Positions 34,539 to 35,689 of a stretch of DNA of 35,689 nucleotides are shown here, piece after piece. The notes under the pieces were generated by a model, which had not been told where the DNA came from, made no database searches, and worked only from the letters and a program-made list of their open reading frames with translations. The DNA is taken from assembly GCA_017516465.1 (NCBI GenBank), contig JAFXCR010000036.1, positions 1 to 35,689 of the forward strand, read 5' to 3'. Position 1 is the first letter of the stretch; the number at the start of each line of letters is the position of its first letter. The DNA comes from Ruminococcus sp. (lineage in GTDB: Bacteria > Bacillota > Clostridia > Oscillospirales > Ruminococcaceae). The translations under genes and the position numbers were made by a program.

Positions 34539-35689
34539 ATGGGAATTATAGCAAAAATTGCAGCCGGTCTCAGAAAGACCAAGGCGAGCTTTCTTGGCAG
34601 ACTTAAAAGAATTTTCAATTCCTTCACAAAGATAGACGAGGAACTTTTTGAAGAACTTGAAGAAGCTATGATAATGAGCGATATCGGCGTTGAAACATCG
34701 CTTGAGATATGCGACAGGCTCCGTAAAAAGATCAAGGAGAGAGGAATCACTGATCCCAATGAGATAATGGAGCTTATTCAGGAGGTAATCGGCGAGATCA
34801 TGGGTGATGATACCGGTCTTGATCTCACACAGTCTCCGGCAGTTATCATGGTTATCGGTGTAAACGGTGCCGGAAAGACAACCACAATAGGAAAGCTCTG
34901 TCACCAGTTCAAAAAAGAAAAGAAAAAGGTTCTTGTTGCGGCAGCGGATACTTTTCGTGCAGCCGCTATTGATCAGCTTGAGGTATGGACTGAACGTGCA
35001 GGTGTTGATATAGTGAAGCACGCTGAGGGTTCTGATCCAGGAGCTGTTGTTTATGATGCTCTTGAAGCGGCAAAGGCAAGGGAATGCGATGTTGTTATTA
35101 TCGACACAGCCGGACGTCTTCACAATAAGAAGAATCTTATGGATGAACTTGCGAAGATCAACAGAATTATTGATAACAAGGCAGGAGAATGCTCCCGTGA
35201 GGTGCTTCTTGTCCTTGATGCAACTACAGGTCAGAATGCTGTAAATCAGGCAAAGCTGTTCAGTGAGACTGCTCCTATCACCGGAATTGTCCTTACAAAG
35301 CTTGACGGAACAGCTAAGGGCGGAATTGTAATTTCAATCAAGAATGAGCTTGGAATTCCTGTAAAGCTTATAGGTGTCGGCGAGAAAATCGACGATTTAC
35401 AGCCGTTTGACAGTCGTACATTTGTTGAGGCTCTGTTTAGTGATACTGATTTTGATTCTGAGGATGAAGACGAGGACGATATCATTTCTGATGAAGAATC
35501 CGATGAAATTGAGGATACTGAGGAATTCGCTGAGGAAACTGAGGAAATCGAGGAATCTGAGGAAACTGAGGAAATCGAGGAATCTGAGGAAACTGAGGAA
35601 GTCGAAGAATCTGAGGAAGTCGAGGAAACTGAGGAAATCATTGAGGAAGAAGCTGATGAGGAATCCTATGATGAGGAAGAATCTGATGA
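34539..35689 (+). CDS. ftsY: Signal recognition particle receptor FtsY with acidic C-terminal repeat, 3'-partial
   Basis: The frame is open to the right window edge; 383 residues are visible. The N domain (about 1-95) is followed by the G domain with GVNGAGKTTT (107-116), DTFRAAA, DTAGR (189-193), TKLDG (253-257) and the closing GVGEKIDDLQPFD. FtsY receives SRP-ribosome complexes at the membrane. The conserved part ends at FVEALF (295-300). It is followed by at least 83 very acidic residues, of which 12 tripeptide units EE(T/I/S/V) form a repeat. In E. coli the acidic region is at the N-terminus, so a C-terminal one is unusual. The start at 34539 has GGGAG 5 nt upstream. The smc-ftsY order is conserved. 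Confidence 0.95.
   Translation, partial: MGIIAKIAAGLRKTKASFLGRLKRIFNSFTKIDEELFEELEEAMIMSDIGVETSLEICDRLRKKIKERGITDPNEIMELIQEVIGEIMGDDTGLDLTQSPAVIMVIGVNGAGKTTTIGKLCHQFKKEKKKVLVAAADTFRAAAIDQLEVWTERAGVDIVKHAEGSDPGAVVYDALEAAKARECDVVIIDTAGRLHNKKNLMDELAKINRIIDNKAGECSREVLLVLDATTGQNAVNQAKLFSETAPITGIVLTKLDGTAKGGIVISIKNELGIPVKLIGVGEKIDDLQPFDSRTFVEALFSDTDFDSEDEDEDDIISDEESDEIEDTEEFAEETEEIEESEETEEIEESEETEEVEESEEVEETEEIIEEEADEESYDEEESD
35532..35639 (+). repeat. Tandem 9-bp coding repeat in ftsY (12 units, 27-bp higher order)
   Basis: Twelve units of GAGGAANNN (or GAAGAANNN) encode EET, EEI, EES in rotating order, with EEV toward the end. The first two 27-bp blocks (EET-EEI-EES) are nearly identical in DNA. 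The repeat is flanked by more acidic codons that run to the window end. Confidence 0.93.

Noticed and set aside
34482-35123. 213-residue minus-strand frame at the start of ftsY
   Set aside because: It is a shadow of the ftsY N and G domains, which carry all GTPase motifs on the plus strand.
35246-35641. Ser-rich minus-strand frame (131 residues)
   Set aside because: It is the reverse complement of the Glu-rich repeat of ftsY; the Ser/Val pattern is a by-product.

Overview
The window looks like a chromosomal segment of a fibre-degrading, low-GC ruminococcal Firmicute, most likely Ruminococcus flavefaciens or a close relative. The reasons are three secreted enzymes with a C-terminal dockerin of one distinctive type, a PL1-CBM77-PL9-dockerin pectinase of the architecture known from R. 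flavefaciens, Thr-rich linkers between modules, and a typical Clostridia/Bacilli housekeeping block. No tRNA, rRNA, CRISPR array, transposase or phage gene was seen.

Left part (1-6090): the 3' portion of a leucine-rich-repeat protein with a 9-residue Pro/Lys/Glu repeat and a C-terminal zinc ribbon, followed 4 nt later by a lipoprotein of unknown function and a strong terminator. Convergent to these is a lipoprotein GH5 (subfamily 4-like) endoglucanase/xyloglucanase with two tandem beta-rich modules. Divergent from it is a UPF0371/DUF1846 protein.

Middle part (6090-20435): a plant-cell-wall degradation island. It holds the PL1-CBM77-PL9-dockerin pectate lyase (+), a cytoplasmic GH31 alpha-xylosidase placed between ftsH and hpt (-), and the pair CBM35-GH26-dockerin mannanase followed by GH9-CBM3-dockerin endoglucanase (-). 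A membrane-anchored BspA-type LRR protein (-) closes the block. The enzymes together cover pectin, cellulose, mannan and xyloglucan. The dockerin enzymes would be displayed on a cellulosome, the GH5 enzyme would sit on the membrane as a lipoprotein, and the GH31 would finish imported xylo-oligosaccharides in the cytoplasm.

Right part (20554-35689): housekeeping genes, all on +. They are spoIIR, an attenuator-controlled infC-rpmI-rplT operon with an AUU start for infC, a SpoU/TrmH-type RNA methyltransferase, dprA, and the tightly packed topA-trmFO-plsX-rnc-radical SAM-smc-ftsY run with several overlapping genes. ftsY runs off the right edge and carries an unusual long acidic repeat after the conserved NG domain.

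Most genes outside the packed run have recognisable sigma-A type promoters with 17-nt spacers, and several intrinsic terminators are clear. Nothing here is convincingly a wholly new multi-gene system. The most unusual items are the FtsY acidic tail, the insertion of an alpha-xylosidase gene into the ftsH/hpt pair, the tandem modules on the GH5 enzyme, and the dockerin variants.
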